Of a stretch of 64,000 nt of DNA, positions 31,981 to 45,031 are shown piece after piece. The notes under the pieces are model-generated. The model was not told where the DNA came from. It saw only the letters and a list, made by a program, of their open reading frames with translations, and made no database searches. The first letter of the stretch is position 1, and the number at the start of each line of letters is the position of its first letter. A program made the position numbers and the translations under genes. Source of the stretch: Culex pipiens pallens (Eukaryota > Arthropoda > Insecta > Diptera > Culicidae); contig NC_068939.1 in the NCBI RefSeq assembly GCF_016801865.2, forward strand, positions 128,264,967-128,328,966. The letters are read 5' to 3'.

Positions 31981-34172
31981 GAGCAATTCTCGCTGAAACC
32001 GTCCCACTAGATGCACATGTTCTCAAATCGTTACGGCAATGTTCTCATTCGATTCAGCGCACCAAAAAACCATAAAAACAACCTTCGAACCAATGAAAAT
32101 GTCAGCCGTTAGCCACCTGTAAATAAAAACTTGTTTTGAACAATGGATTTTTTCGAAAAAATGCCCTAATTTGAAGAAATGATATCTCCCAAAATACATT
32201 ACCAAACATCAAAAACTTATATATCGTTGGAAAGGTAATCGCGAGGGCTTTCTATCGCACTTTGATAAACATTTTAAAAAATATTTTTTCAAGGGTAATT
32301 TTCAGGATTTTTGGGAAACTTACTCTTAATTTTGAATTTTGACCGTGTTCGCAACCACTTATCGTTACGAAACCATTTTCATTCGAAAGATTGGACGATT
32401 TTGCATAAAATTAGCTTGAGAAAAGTAGTGTAATGAAATAGTTTTCGTATAGTTATTAACGGATGAATGAAATTGGTCAAATTTCAGTTAAAAATAATCA
32501 AAGCTCAGACTTCAGAAATGAGCCTTATTTACAGGCAAAACAAAGCAGGATTGTATTTGAGCCGAATGTACAGTCATTTGAGGCAAATATGGACCTATAG
32601 GATGAATAGGGACAGATATTTCAACTATGCTTTCACTCATTAGATCATATTTTTAATTTGTTTATGTAAAAGCATACATAAACAAACAAGTTTCTAAATT
32701 TTAAGCTTTCAAGTACTCTGAAAACTAATGTCCTTACTTAGACTGTAGTCTCGATTCGCCACATTTCACTGAAGTAATATTTTATGTACAGAATTTGTTT
32801 TAGGAAGGTCTGCTTTATTTGTAATCGTGCACATAAAAGTGCAAAGTTGAAATCAATATTTTTTGATCAAATTAAAATTTGGTGGGGCTGTTGATACCAT
32901 CAAAACAAGCAAGAAACTTGATTTGCGTCAAAATCGGACTACGCCCTTTTATTTGACACCACCTAAGGTTTCGTTTTTTTTTGCAAACAATGTTAAAAAC
33001 CTTCATTTTCAAACAGCTATGTCTCTAAAACCGCAAGCCGTAAAAAGTCGATCCAGAATTTACTAGAAGGATAATTTTACGTTGAATCAATAGGTGTAGT
33101 CTGTTTTTCAATTATAACTATTTTCAGTGTATTTATGTTGCGCAAATGAAAACTTTGTAATAGGTTTTCATATTTAGAGCAATTAAAATTAAAGTTGAAT
33201 GAATCCCAACGTAGTCCGATTTTGACGCAAATCAAGTTTCTTGCTTGTTTTGATGGTATCAACAGCCCCACCAAATTTTAATTTGATCAAAAAATATTGA
33301 TTTCAACTTTGCACTTTTATGTGCACGATTACAAATAAAGCAGACCTTCCTAAAACAAATTCTGTACATAAAATATTACTTCAGTGAAATGTGGCGAATC
33401 GAGACTACAGTCTAAGTAAGGACATTAGTTTTCAGAGTACTTGAAAGCTTAAAATTTAGAAACTTGTTTGTTTATGTATGCTTTTACATAAACAAATTAA
33501 AAATATGATCTAATGAGTGAAAGCATAGTTGAAATATCTGTCCCTATTCATCCTATAGGTCCATATTTGCCTCAAATGACTGTACATTCGGCTCAAATAC
33601 AATCCTGCTTTGTTTTGCCTGTAAATAAGGCTCATTTCTGAAGTCTGAGCTTTGATTATTTTTAACTGAAATTTGACCAATTTCATTCATCCGTTAATAA
33701 CTATACGAAAACTATTTCATTACACTACTTTTCTCAAGCTAATTTTATGCAAAATCGTCCAATCTTTCGAATGAAAATGGTTTCGTAACGATAAGTGGTT
33801 GCGAACACGGTCAAAATTCAAAATTAAGAGTAAGTTTCCCAAAAATCCTGAAAATTACCCTTGAAAAAAATATTTTTAAAATGTTTATCAAAGTGCGATA
33901 GAAAGCCCTCGCGATTACCTTTCCAACGATATATAAGTTTTTGATGTTTGGTAATGTATTTTGGGAGATATCATTTCTTCAAATTAGGGCATTTTTTCGA
34001 AAAAATCCATTGTTCAAAACAAGTTTTTATTTACAGGTGGCTAACGGCTGACATTTTCATTGGTTCGAAGGTTGTTTTTATGGTTTTTTGGTGCGCTGAA
34101 TCGAATGAGAACATTGCCGCAACGATTTGAGAACATGTGCATCAAGTGGGACGGTTTCAGCGAGAATTGCTC
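31981..34172. mobile_element. Long palindromic foldback element with nearly identical arms, 2.19 kb
   Basis: The arms 31981-~32944 and ~33212-34172 are reverse complements over ~960 bp with very few differences. The 60-codon frames at 32023-32205 (minus) and 33948-34130 (plus) are one sequence seen twice, differing at a single residue. The loop is ~267 bp. The ends are GAGCAATTCTCGCTGAAACC and its complement, flanked by ATAT on both sides. The element has no coding capacity. A transcript would fold into a very long double-stranded RNA. Confidence 0.92.
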
Positions 34173-34228
34173 ATATTTAGAACTTCAGAAATAATTTTAA
34201 AAGAAAAATTTATTTTGCAAACGAACAG

Positions 34229-34343
34229 TACCGTCATCAGGGGTGACATTGGGTCTGGGGGATGAGATTGGGTCATATAAATTTCAGCATTTTTGTATGA
34301 CCCAATCTCACCCCCAGACCCAATGTCACTCCTGATGACGGTA
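34229..34343. mobile_element. 115 bp MITE, ACCGTCATCAGGGGTGACAT family, copy 1
   Basis: It is almost entirely an inverted repeat. The left arm ACCGTCATCAGGGGTGACAT continues through 'tgggtctggggg'. The right arm is its complement, ending TGATGACGGT. TA flanks both ends, consistent with a TA target. A related copy lies at 63054-63128. Confidence 0.9.
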
Positions 34344-34353
34344 CTTCACATGG

Positions 34354-35056
34354 AGCAATTCTGTGAGATTTCGGTCATTCGATTTTTTTGTATTTTTTTA
34401 TCCGGCTTCATCAACATTTCAACATTAACATTTCAAAAGAGCGTAATATTGAATTTTTGGCCCTTTTAAAATGTTAGTCTTGATTAAAAAAAATGAATTT
34501 ATTGTTTTCGAAAAGATCGCAAATTTCAATTTCAATTTAAAAATCGGAACATGACCTGATATATAGACATTAGAAAATGGTGGGTTGTTAAGGTGAGACT
34601 AAGAAAACATAAATTTTCCTGTTTTTTAATCTTTGCATGGCAATATCTCAGCAACTAAAGGTCGTATCATCAAAGTTCAGAAAAGCAAAATATAGAGAAT
34701 TTTCTCAGCTTTTTACAAATATTTTTTTCTTAAGGTAGACAAACATGGGCACCAATTTTAAATTCTGGAAATTTCTGAAAAATTGGCATTTGATGTCTCC
34801 TAAAACATATCAGAAAATAAAAAAATAAAAATAGTGTTTTTTGCAAATCAAGTTTTAGTGACAAAAAGTGAAATAAAAAATCACCAATTTTTTTTGCACT
34901 GTGTCATATTTTTTAAGTGTAGTCCTTATCCAAACCTACAACTTTGCCGAAGACACCAAATCGATCAAAAAATTCCTTCAAAAGATACAGATTTTTGAAT
35001 TTTCATACATCATATTTGTATGGACAGCTGCCAAATTTGTATGGAAAATTATTGGT
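34354..35056. repeat. Foldback-family fragment (10054-12219 type)
   Basis: It begins GAGCAATTCTGTG, close to the shared end motif. It continues with 'agaaaatggtgggttgtt', 'caatatctcagcaactaaaggtcg' and the 'actttgccgaagacaccaaatcgatc' / 'tatggacagctgccaaat' block. It stops abruptly at ~35056. Confidence 0.75.
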
Positions 35057-35779
35057 TTAAGCCTTTTTCAAATGCTAAGCTAGATTTAATTTTGAAGATA
35101 TTTTTTCGCACTGGTTTTATTCATAAAGTCCAATAAAAAAACAATGAAAAAAGTAGAACGAAGAACAAATCTGAATGAACAAAAACATTAAAAACGAATT
35201 TGTTCAAATGTACCCTACTTATTGCATCGTCACTTAGAAGGCACACCGCATTGAAATAAGTTTGAGGCAAAATAATAATCAATTTTTCGAGTATTATCGC
35301 AAAAAAACAAAAAAAATATGTTGACGAAAAGGTTGAACAAGCTGTGGATCAATTTATGTTGAACAGGCCAATTGTATCTCAGAAACTGCAAAAAATCCGA
35401 TAAAATCGCAGCTCATCATCATTATTCCAACATGGTTATTTATGATACCAATTCAGAATGCGGTTATGTCGTGACCACAACGCCCGCACGTCATTTCAAC
35501 CTCACCTTAACCATTTTGTTCAACGCTCAACTCCATTGCCTGTACTGGTTTCGGCATAACCCTCAATCTTCTCTTTTTTTCCTACAATCACCCATTTGAA
35601 TCAGATCATACAAACGCACTTTTACACAACTTGAACAAATTACATCATTTAATCAAAAGTCGCCCAAGTCCCGCCCGACTCAAACACAATACACAATGCC
35701 GCGTTCGCCGGCTATTTGCTACTTAACCTAAAACAGGCCTAAGATGACCAGACCCCCAGACTCTATCCCCCAAACTTAC
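35057..35779. other. Intergenic or intronic DNA upstream of the splice donor
   Basis: AT-rich to ~35370, then unique-looking. If the exon at 35780-35978 is real, this is the start of its intron on the minus strand. Confidence 0.35.
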
Positions 35780-35978
35780 CTAATTCAAGTGATCTCCACG
35801 CAGCGAAAGAGACAGAGAAAAATCCGGCGTAACTTTTCGCAGTGGTTAAGTCACACTTGGGTCGTCAACGAGCGCCATCTGGGAGGACTTGCGACAAAGT
35901 CGCGTGAATAACCCTATTCTTCTAGCGATGCATAAGCTGCTTCTTCCGTCACTTTAGGAAACTTGCGTGCGCCACACT
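35780..35978 (-). other. Candidate 5' untranslated first exon
   Basis: On the minus strand, a TCAGTGTG initiator-like site near 35976-35980 is followed by ~200 bases of CpG-containing, repeat-free sequence. This ends ...CTTGAATTAG and is followed immediately by GTAAGTTTG, a strong 5' splice donor (intron starts at 35779). There is no ATG-initiated long frame, so the exon would be untranslated. The region upstream (36000-36840) is also unique and could hold the promoter. There is no TATA box. No downstream exon is visible in the window, so this is a moderate-to-weak call. Confidence 0.35.
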
Positions 35979-35980
35979 GA

Positions 35981-36840
35981 AACAATTTCACACACTCACA
36001 TCACGCGATTTTCCCAGCAAATTTTTCACTTTCGTTAAGCTTCTCTCTTTTCGCTGCTTCTTCTTCTTCTTCTGTTTTAAGCTTTATTTAACTGGAATTA
36101 TCTAACTGCTTCTTTTATTCCCACCTTCAAGCAAACATTGCACAACACCGGCTTTGACACCAATTTTCGTTAATTCTTTCCTCGCTTTTTTTTTTTTGCT
36201 TCTCAAACCCTCTTTTTAATGATTTACTTTTTTTCACCGCACTTTATTTCATTTATTCGGCCTGACACTGACACTCTTTTCCCACCAACACAGAAACGCG
36301 CGATGATACAATTTTTTTATATCCCATAAAAATTCGTGCAGCATCGGAAAACCCCTCCATCGAGATGGAAAAGTAGATTTTCATGGGAATTTTTCCGGCT
36401 CGCTTGTTTCGCGCCACTTCTTCTTATTCTCTCTTACTACTCTTTTTCATCCAATGCAATTTTCACGTTGTTCTCACTTTCAACACTGCAATTACGGAGC
36501 TTTTTCAGACTTGCTTTTGCTGTTGTTGTTGTTGTTGTGGAACAATTTTTTTTTCCTGCAGACTCGCACAAACTCAACACACAGATTCTGCTGTTGAGAA
36601 CCAAGTCGAAGAGCTTTTGGCTAGTTGGGTGGAAAATCGTGCAGAAGGAGCAGAAAAAAACTACGTCGAAAATGTTGTGTTTCGTTTGTTCTGGAGGCTG
36701 GGGCTGAGTTTTAGCCGTGTTTGCCAGTACAAGATTGCCTTAGCTAAATTGGTTTCATAAATCTTGACTCTTGGGTGGAGATTCGAGCGATTCTGCGATG
36801 CAGTTGATGTTGTGTTGTTTTTCTGTGTTTTGTTTTGAGG
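35981..36840. other. Unique sequence, possible promoter region
   Basis: Pyrimidine-rich tracts ('cttcttcttcttct', 36055-36075), (GTT)n near 36520 and non-repetitive DNA occur here. The overlapping plus frames at 36336-36760 include Cys and Val runs from the GTT/TGT tract and are unlikely to be coding. Confidence 0.35.
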
Positions 36841-37019
36841 AAATCTGAAATGAGAAAGGAGTAAAAAAACATGATTAAATTTAGATTGAGATTTTTTAGC
36901 GAAAAGTAAAAAGTGTTTTAGTGACGTGAGGAAATCTCGGATTATGGAAGGAATGTTTTTGATATAAACAGCTTCCTTCTGCGTTTCTGCTGAAAGTTTG
37001 AGATAACAAAATAAAGTGA
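36841..37019. other. AT-rich spacer
   Basis: I see nothing. Confidence 0.35.
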
Positions 37020-37270
37020 TCTTTGACCACCTTTAGTTAAGAATTGCTCACTTGCCGTGTGCCCATTTCTTCTAAATAGTTCTTAAAGTAACCCACAACT
37101 TTGTCAAAGACACTAAATCGATCTGAAAATCTCTCAAGATTTTGGATTATTTGCACAGCACTATTCTTTGGACAGTCCCAAATTTGTATGTAGGCTTGTA
37201 TGGAGAAACCAACTATGGCTTATTTGAATCGATGGACAAAATTTCATCCAAATAAATAATACAAAAAGAA
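37020..37270. repeat. Foldback-family fragment
   Basis: 'aagaattgctcac' sits at ~37039-37051. It is followed by a decayed terminal module ('cacaactttgtcaaagacactaaatcgatc', 'atggagaaaccaac') of the 10054-12219 family. Confidence 0.6.
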
Positions 37271-38009
37271 GATATTTTTTGCAAAATTCTTACTGTTTGA
37301 GCTAATTTTACTAAATAAACTGTATATTATTGCTTATATTTATGATAAATGGGTTGAACTTAAAATTAGAATGAAAACATCAATGGCTTAATGGGTTTTC
37401 CAATGAACGTTTGGCATAATTGGTCCAACACATCAGGGACGCATCATGAATGTTTGGCATACTTATTACTAGGCTTAGTGATTTTTCACGGTAGAAAATT
37501 GCAAATTTCGCGGGGACATTAATTTCAAACCATCAAATTTCACGGAAATTTCGCGGAACGTGAAAAACCTTTAAATAACTCAAAAAATCTTATGTCAAAA
37601 TCACAGAAACTAATTGCTTCTTTTTATATAATTTTTCAATAAATTCAATAATTTCTACATTTACAAAATGGTTTCCAAGTGGTTTATGAATTTGATCTAT
37701 ATATATTTTGAAACGACATGTAGGGCATGTGTATTCTCATTGATTGTACTGTTTTTTTATATATATATATTCTACTAATATAGTTACAAAGTTTTTGCTG
37801 AATTGCTTCTATTTTATGAAATGATTTAAAAACTTGAATTATCTGCGACCAAGTAGATTTCTTAAAGATTTTCATCTCACTTCTCAAGACTGTATCAAAA
37901 TCATAACAAAAAATTATATTTTTTCAATTTCCACGGGAACTATCCCATCAAATAATCAATTATCGCAAAAATTAAACAGGACTCAGAAAAAGCTGTATTG
38001 TTCTTCTAC
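37271..38009. other. AT-rich intergenic DNA
   Basis: Small AT-biased frames only. A 'gtttggcat' motif recurs at ~37410 and 37452 without clear element ends. Confidence 0.35.
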
Positions 38010-38430
38010 TGAGCAATTCAAATTCAATTATTGCAAATCTGATTTTACATCGAAAAATGAAGTTGAAAAAATTTTGCGACTAATATTTCGATTTTTTTGA
38101 AAAAATCAGGAATGATTCAAAAATTCATAACTCGGTCAAAGATTTTTTGCACAACCTGGAAATTTCCGAAAAGTTGGCATTTGATGTCCCCTAAAACATA
38201 TAAAAAATAAATAAAAATAGTGTTTTTTTTTTTTGCAAATCAGGATTCAGTGACAAAAAGTTAAATAAGAAATCACATTTTTTTACCGTGCACCATTTTA
38301 TCCATCCAGTCCTTATCCATACCTACAACTTTGCCGAAGACACCAAATCAATTGAAAAATTCCAACAAAAGATACAGATTTTTTAATTTTCATACATCAT
38401 TTTTGTATGGACAGCTGCCAAATTTGTAAA
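38010..38430. repeat. Foldback-family fragment
   Basis: It begins near 'gagcaattcaaattc' and carries 'cataactcggtcaaagattttttgc', 'ggcatttgatgtcccctaaaac', 'cctacaactttgccgaagacaccaaatc' and 'atggacagctgccaaatttg'. This is the same order as positions ~10850-11210. Confidence 0.75.
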
Positions 38431-40560
38431 CGTAGTATTTGTAAATAGTTGTTGCTTGAGCCTGCAATCTAGATCTCGTTAGTAAGAATTAGAACTCTGG
38501 CTTTAAAGAATTCTAATGGGTTCATAACGATTATTTCAGGGTAAAAAATAAACTAGCTGTAAATTTAATTAAAGAAAAATAATAAATAGTTTATTAAACA
38601 AGAATGTCGAAATCGTATTTAGTACAATAATTTAAGAAATGTGTATATTTTGTGCTTTCTCTTATTTTGCTTTCATTTGAAAGCCGTTTTACAGTACATT
38701 ATTTGAGAAACTGAGTATGATCGTAGTAGCTGTTTAAAACAGGAATGAGCTAAATATTTTTGAAATTTGAAAATTTACAACATTTTTCCCCTTAAAATAG
38801 ACATAACTTTACTGAAAATGGATTAAATATTATACTTTTTTCTGCCAATTTGTTTGTCATTTTGTTTGCAACAATGCTACAACATTAGTTTTTGAATTCT
38901 GGCATGACAGTTTATTTACCAGAGTTGGACCGTGATTTTGGGAATCGATTTTTCTGACTCAGAATAGTCCCCCCAACAACCTCCAGGTGGAATCTCCGAG
39001 GTGCATGCAAGTTGCATAATAATCCCCTTCTTACCCACCGTGTGCTCAAAATGATATCCTGAACACGGGAAAAATAATAATTCTCAAAAAAAATTACATA
39101 ATATTAACACCTATATCATTCAAATGTTGAAGCCATTTCTTGTAAATTAAATTTTTTATTCACTTTATTTTTGCATCCTTTCAAGATGTTTTAATATTGA
39201 CATAGAATTTGTGTTTGAGCTGTTAAAATTTTATTAAAACTTATATGGGTGATACAAGAATCCAGTTCCGGTTTACGTGGAGAATTGCTCAAGGACTCTA
39301 AATGAAGAAAAGCATACAAATCAATTAATAAAAATAGAAATGAAAGATGTCTATTCTCAAGCTATCCCATTTCCTGAAACTAAGAGATGATTTTATTTTA
39401 TTGACAAAAACTTTATGGAATCTGGAAAATTAAAAAAACATATTTAATATTGTTTTTTTTTAAGTTTAAATCTTTTAATGTGATATACAGTGTTTTCATC
39501 ATGCAGCGATAAAAGGAATGTCAGAAAACCTTTTCCAATCACCTTTTTTTTCACAAACAAAATCGATAATTCAACATATTGCGATGGATTAATTTGACAC
39601 CAGCCGGAAAACAAATACTTTTGATCAATAAAGGCTGCTAGCCATTTTTTTCAAAACGAGTTTATGCCATTGTCAGAAAAATAAGCTTATTTGTGTTTAG
39701 TACTAATATAAAAAATCTAAATACAATTCCACGAAAGTAAATTTTAAATTAAATTCACCCATAATTGTTTTCAACAATCCAATATCAAGCTGGCTTTTAA
39801 AAACTTTGAATAAAATTGGTAAAGCTCTTATTTACAATAAACTGAAACTTGGCAAAGCTTTCACACATTTTAAATCGTATGAATAGTTTGATGATAATAT
39901 TTCTATCGTTGATTAAAATTAGAGATTTTCCGTAAATTTCTTTCTTTTTTTCCAGTTAATTTTCAAACTAAGTTTAAATTTGTAATCTATTTGAAAAAGT
40001 TTACTGTAGTTTACACAACACGTTGTTGCAACGAAATTTATGCAATATTTGTTGCAATTCTGAAAAGCACCCTTTGACTGGATTTTACGTAAAGCGTCTA
40101 TGTGTTTAGTCAATTCACCTTTTGTTGTGTAAAAAATCAAAACAATCTTGAAAATTTCTGAAAAATTCTCCTTCGTAGCTCTAATTTTCGATTCTATAAT
40201 TTTCGGTGAAAAAGAAGGTCACTTCGTCGTTCGAAAATGTCAGGAAGAGTAAAAAATAAATAAAACGAAGCTCCAAAATAGTTCAACTCGATGGCATCAG
40301 AATGTTTTCTACTTTCCATTTTTTATATAGAGATTTTTACGACATTTCAAATAAAAAACAATTCATGTGTTTTAACATCGTTGTTTCTTTAATCGGTAAA
40401 TAAATTTTAATACTTGAGGAAAAAACTTGACTTAGGCAAATGCTTTGATATCGATCGACTTATAAAAAAGGTGTGTAAAATCCGTGCATTACAATTCAAG
40501 TCCCTTTGCTTAGAATGCTCATTAGCTCACAAAAAAACCCAGCAATAAATGTAATCACCC
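38431..40560. other. AT-rich intergenic DNA with repeat scraps
   Basis: 39240-39292 ('gggtgatacaagaatccagttccgg', then 'ggagaattgctcaagg') is a terminal scrap of a foldback element. 40005-40320 shares 'gcaacgaaatttatgcaatatttgttgcaa' and 'cttcgtcgttcgaaaatg' with the repeat at 48795-49110. No gene is supported. Confidence 0.45.
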
Positions 40561-41091
40561 TCCAGATAATCTCCATCTAAATTAATTCTAAAGATTGCGT
40601 CCCCCCCCTCAAGGACCCCCACCGAAATGTCAAACAATTTCCGTCCCGCTAAATAAAATGCTCTGCACCCCACCTCATTACGGCGGTCTAGCCAAGCCCG
40701 CCAAGTAAACCGTCACCGACAGCCACTCAGTTTGCGTCGTTGGCTAGAGCGCAAAATTAATTCACCGCAAGATCCTCAAACAGCTATTTTTCACTTTAAT
40801 TTCCGCTAAACACGTACTCGCTGCAGCGGTGAAGTTCTGCGCGCGGTTCTGACGTGACGGCCATCAAACGGATCCAAAACTAGAGGGGGGAGAGAGGGGG
40901 CACTTGGTGGTAAAAGGACCTTTTTTGTTTTAATTGCACTTCCGACACAGTCTCCGGTCGTCCATTATTTGCCCACTCTTGCGACGACGGGCTTCTCAAC
41001 AAGTTATAGTCTTATTTAGGTTAAGCTGGGCACGGGGTTTGTTGGGGTGAAATGGACATACATTTTTTGGTCATTTTTAAGTGTCATGTCC
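40561..41091. other. Probably unique sequence
   Basis: GC-balanced, non-repetitive, CpG-containing DNA immediately before the satellite. No frame of interest. Confidence 0.4.
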
Positions 41092-42399
<1,308 letters not shown>

Positions 42400-42885
42400 A
42401 GTCCAAGTTTACCCCACACATTGCTGCCGTCGTTGACGGTGGTGTCTTTTTTCTTAATTAAAATTTTAATTGAAGCCAGTCACAGGAGAAGGTCGCTACG
42501 ACCTGGACAACCACCACGGGTGATGACCACTTCTCTTTCCGTATGCTGATGACCGGGAAAGGTCCTTAGAGCCAACGCAAACAGCAGCGGTCAACGGTGG
42601 TTCTTTCGTGCAAAAAAGCTTTTCGTGTTCGTTGATGGGTCAAGCCGGAAGTCTTTTGTTGGCGTTGAACGAGCCTTTTTTCCGAGTGCGTTAATTTTTC
42701 TTCTTTCTTTTCCTCCCGTTGACGCATTTTTTTCCGGTTGTTTCATTGCGTAGCTTGTTCCTATTGTTTTGACGTCTGAATCCGGATGAGCTCTTTTTTT
42801 TCTAGGAGATTTACTTTTCCACAAGAAGTGGAGATATTTGAGCAAAACAAAAATCAGAAATGACTTTTTAAGTTTCAAACTTTAC
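42400..42885. other. Probably unique spacer
   Basis: Balanced composition with no repeat. A 95-codon minus frame (42591-42878) has no recognisable domain. Confidence 0.4.
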
Positions 42886-43151
42886 TAACTCACTCACTCA
42901 CTAATTCATTGAATGACTCACTCACTCACTCACTTACTCATTCTCTCATTCACTCACTCACTAACTTGTTTAAAACTCACTTACTCACTTACTCACTTAC
43001 TCACTTACTCACTTACTCACTTACTCACTTACTCACTTACTCACTTATTCACTTACTCACTCACTCACTCACTCATTCACTCACTCACTCACTCATTCAC
43101 TCATTCACTCACTCACTCATTAATTCACTCACTCACTCACTCACTCACTCG
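42886..43151. repeat. Microsatellite (ACTC)n with ACTT/ATTC variants
   Basis: 4-bp ACTC-type repeats with an ordered run of 8-bp TTACTCAC units (42975-43045). A short unique interruption lies at ~42962-42976. The open frames encode only Leu-Thr-His-Ser repeats. Confidence 0.95.
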
Positions 43152-44189
43152 CTAAGACAAATCTGACCAAGTTTTGATTCTTGGTCGATAAGTATCATAA
43201 GTTTACATAAAAATAGTTCTAAGACCATTTCAAAAGGTGTGATTTCTTCTGTGATCTGTAATCTGAGCAAAGAAAATGTCATCAAAGTTCGATAGGTTTC
43301 ACAATCAGTCCGGTTACATGAAGAGTAACATCGCCATATCGATCTCGTTTCAAGCATTTCTTAGAAAAACAAACCTTCGCTTACACACCCTGACTTCCAC
43401 GTCCTTTTCCTAGACGCAGAACAAAAAGTGAACCAGACCGAAAAGAAAAATGGTTCTGTCCCTGACGGACGTTTCCGGTTCCGCATCCCCCCCCCCCCCT
43501 TCCACAATATTGTGACTGGTAACAATTATTATCGTTCAGCCCGGATCTGCCTGCTGCTGCTGGAGAAAGCATTTAATTAAGGAGATGTAAGGATCCGATT
43601 ACCGGAGATGGTCGTTTCTCTTCCTGGCAACGACCCTCGGTGGAGAAATTGATTGGTCCGACTCGGAAGAGTGTGGGAGGATGCACTGTTTGTAACGCAA
43701 CATGAAGAAAGCTTACGACGTGTACTAATTGAGACATGCACCATTGATACCAGATGCAACCCTAATTTGAAGAGAGCAAACAACTAAACCAAGATATGGG
43801 AAGAAAGCGAGCGCTTTCCGCCAAATCGGAGCCAATTTTTGCGCAACATTTCAAGAGCACACATTCTGGTTAATTGGCTGTGTCGGGCGCGCAAGTTTTG
43901 GTCAATTGGGTGTCCGGCAGCTTAAGGGAAAAACGCAAGATGAGCCCCCCGCCTCCGTTAAGGGTGTGGTACCGAGACTTGGCAGCAGCTGCCACACCTC
44001 ATTAACCGGTGAGGTGTGTGTGTGTTTGGCTAACTTGGTCGTACAGATGATGCCCACCGTTGATGGAAAAGCTCTCGAAAAAGAGGTAAATGAGTAACTA
44101 AAGTGGACTTAAGACTGCGATATTTTGAGCAAATGGACGCAAATTTGCCGAGAAAAGTTGTGGTTTGGGGTTTCAATTTGTAACTGAGA
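43152..44189. other. Mostly unique sequence
   Basis: 43380-44090 is GC-balanced with a C-run at 43488-43499. No open frame above ~70 codons has supporting features. Confidence 0.4.
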
Positions 44190-45027
44190 TTGAAGGATAA
44201 CACTGGCACAAAATGTCTCAATTGTCTTTCTGTCCCAACAGTCTGTAAACCTGAACTACATTTCTATGGCAACTGTGCATCTGTTCCAACTCAACTGTTC
44301 GACTGGCAATGGAATGTCTGCCTCGAATCAAATGTATTTCTGTCTTTATATTTCAAAAGGATTTATGTCTCAACTATCTTGCGTTGCCATCAGGCATTAA
44401 AATTTCTGGTCAAAAGTATTTTTGTCTAATATATCTTTTTGTCTTCAATATTTTTATCCCGTCATTCAACAAACTTTTTTATCATTCAACAAATTTTCTA
44501 TCTCAACTATATTTTAGTCAGAAAAGACATTCTGTCTTTTAGACATTAAGTCTGTCTGTCTCAACTGTTTGTGTTTGCCTCAAAAGGCTTTCTGTCTCAA
44601 CTACCTTTCTATCTTAACAGTCATGCTGTCAATATAGTATATATGTCTCATTATACTTTCAATCTCAAACATTTTTTTGTCTAACCATTCTATGTCTCAT
44701 CAGTCATCAGTCTTGCTGCCTCAACAGACATTCTGTCTCAACCTATTTTTGTCCCATGAGTATTTCTGTGTTTACAATTTTTTCGATCTCAACTATCTTT
44801 CCGCTTCATCAGTCTTATTGTTATTCTGTCTCTTTTTTTGCTATCCCAACATTCTTCGGCATCTAAACTATATTTCTGTCTCAACTGTCATTCTGTCTAA
44901 ACGGTAATTTTGTCTCATAAGTCTTTATGTCTCAAATGTCTGTCTTTCTGTTTTTTTCTGTCTCAGCATTATGCAAACCTCATCCTGCTTCTTAATTTTA
45001 ACTTTATTTCTGTCTCAATTTTATTTT
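44190..45027. repeat. Decayed minisatellite, CTGTCTCAACT core (part 1)
   Basis: The motif 'ttctgtctcaact' and variants recur irregularly every ~15-40 bases throughout. It continues after the later insertions at 48247-48566. The CTGTC core recalls the satellite at 41.4-42.4 kb, but the units are far more diverged. Confidence 0.75.
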
Positions 45028-45031
45028 TTAA

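Noticed and set aside
32023..34130. Two near-identical 60-codon proteins as a duplicated gene
   Set aside because: They lie in the inverted arms of one palindrome; similarity reflects the arms, not a gene family.
42909..43166. Leu-Thr-His-Ser repeat frames
   Set aside because: Translation of the ACTC microsatellite.
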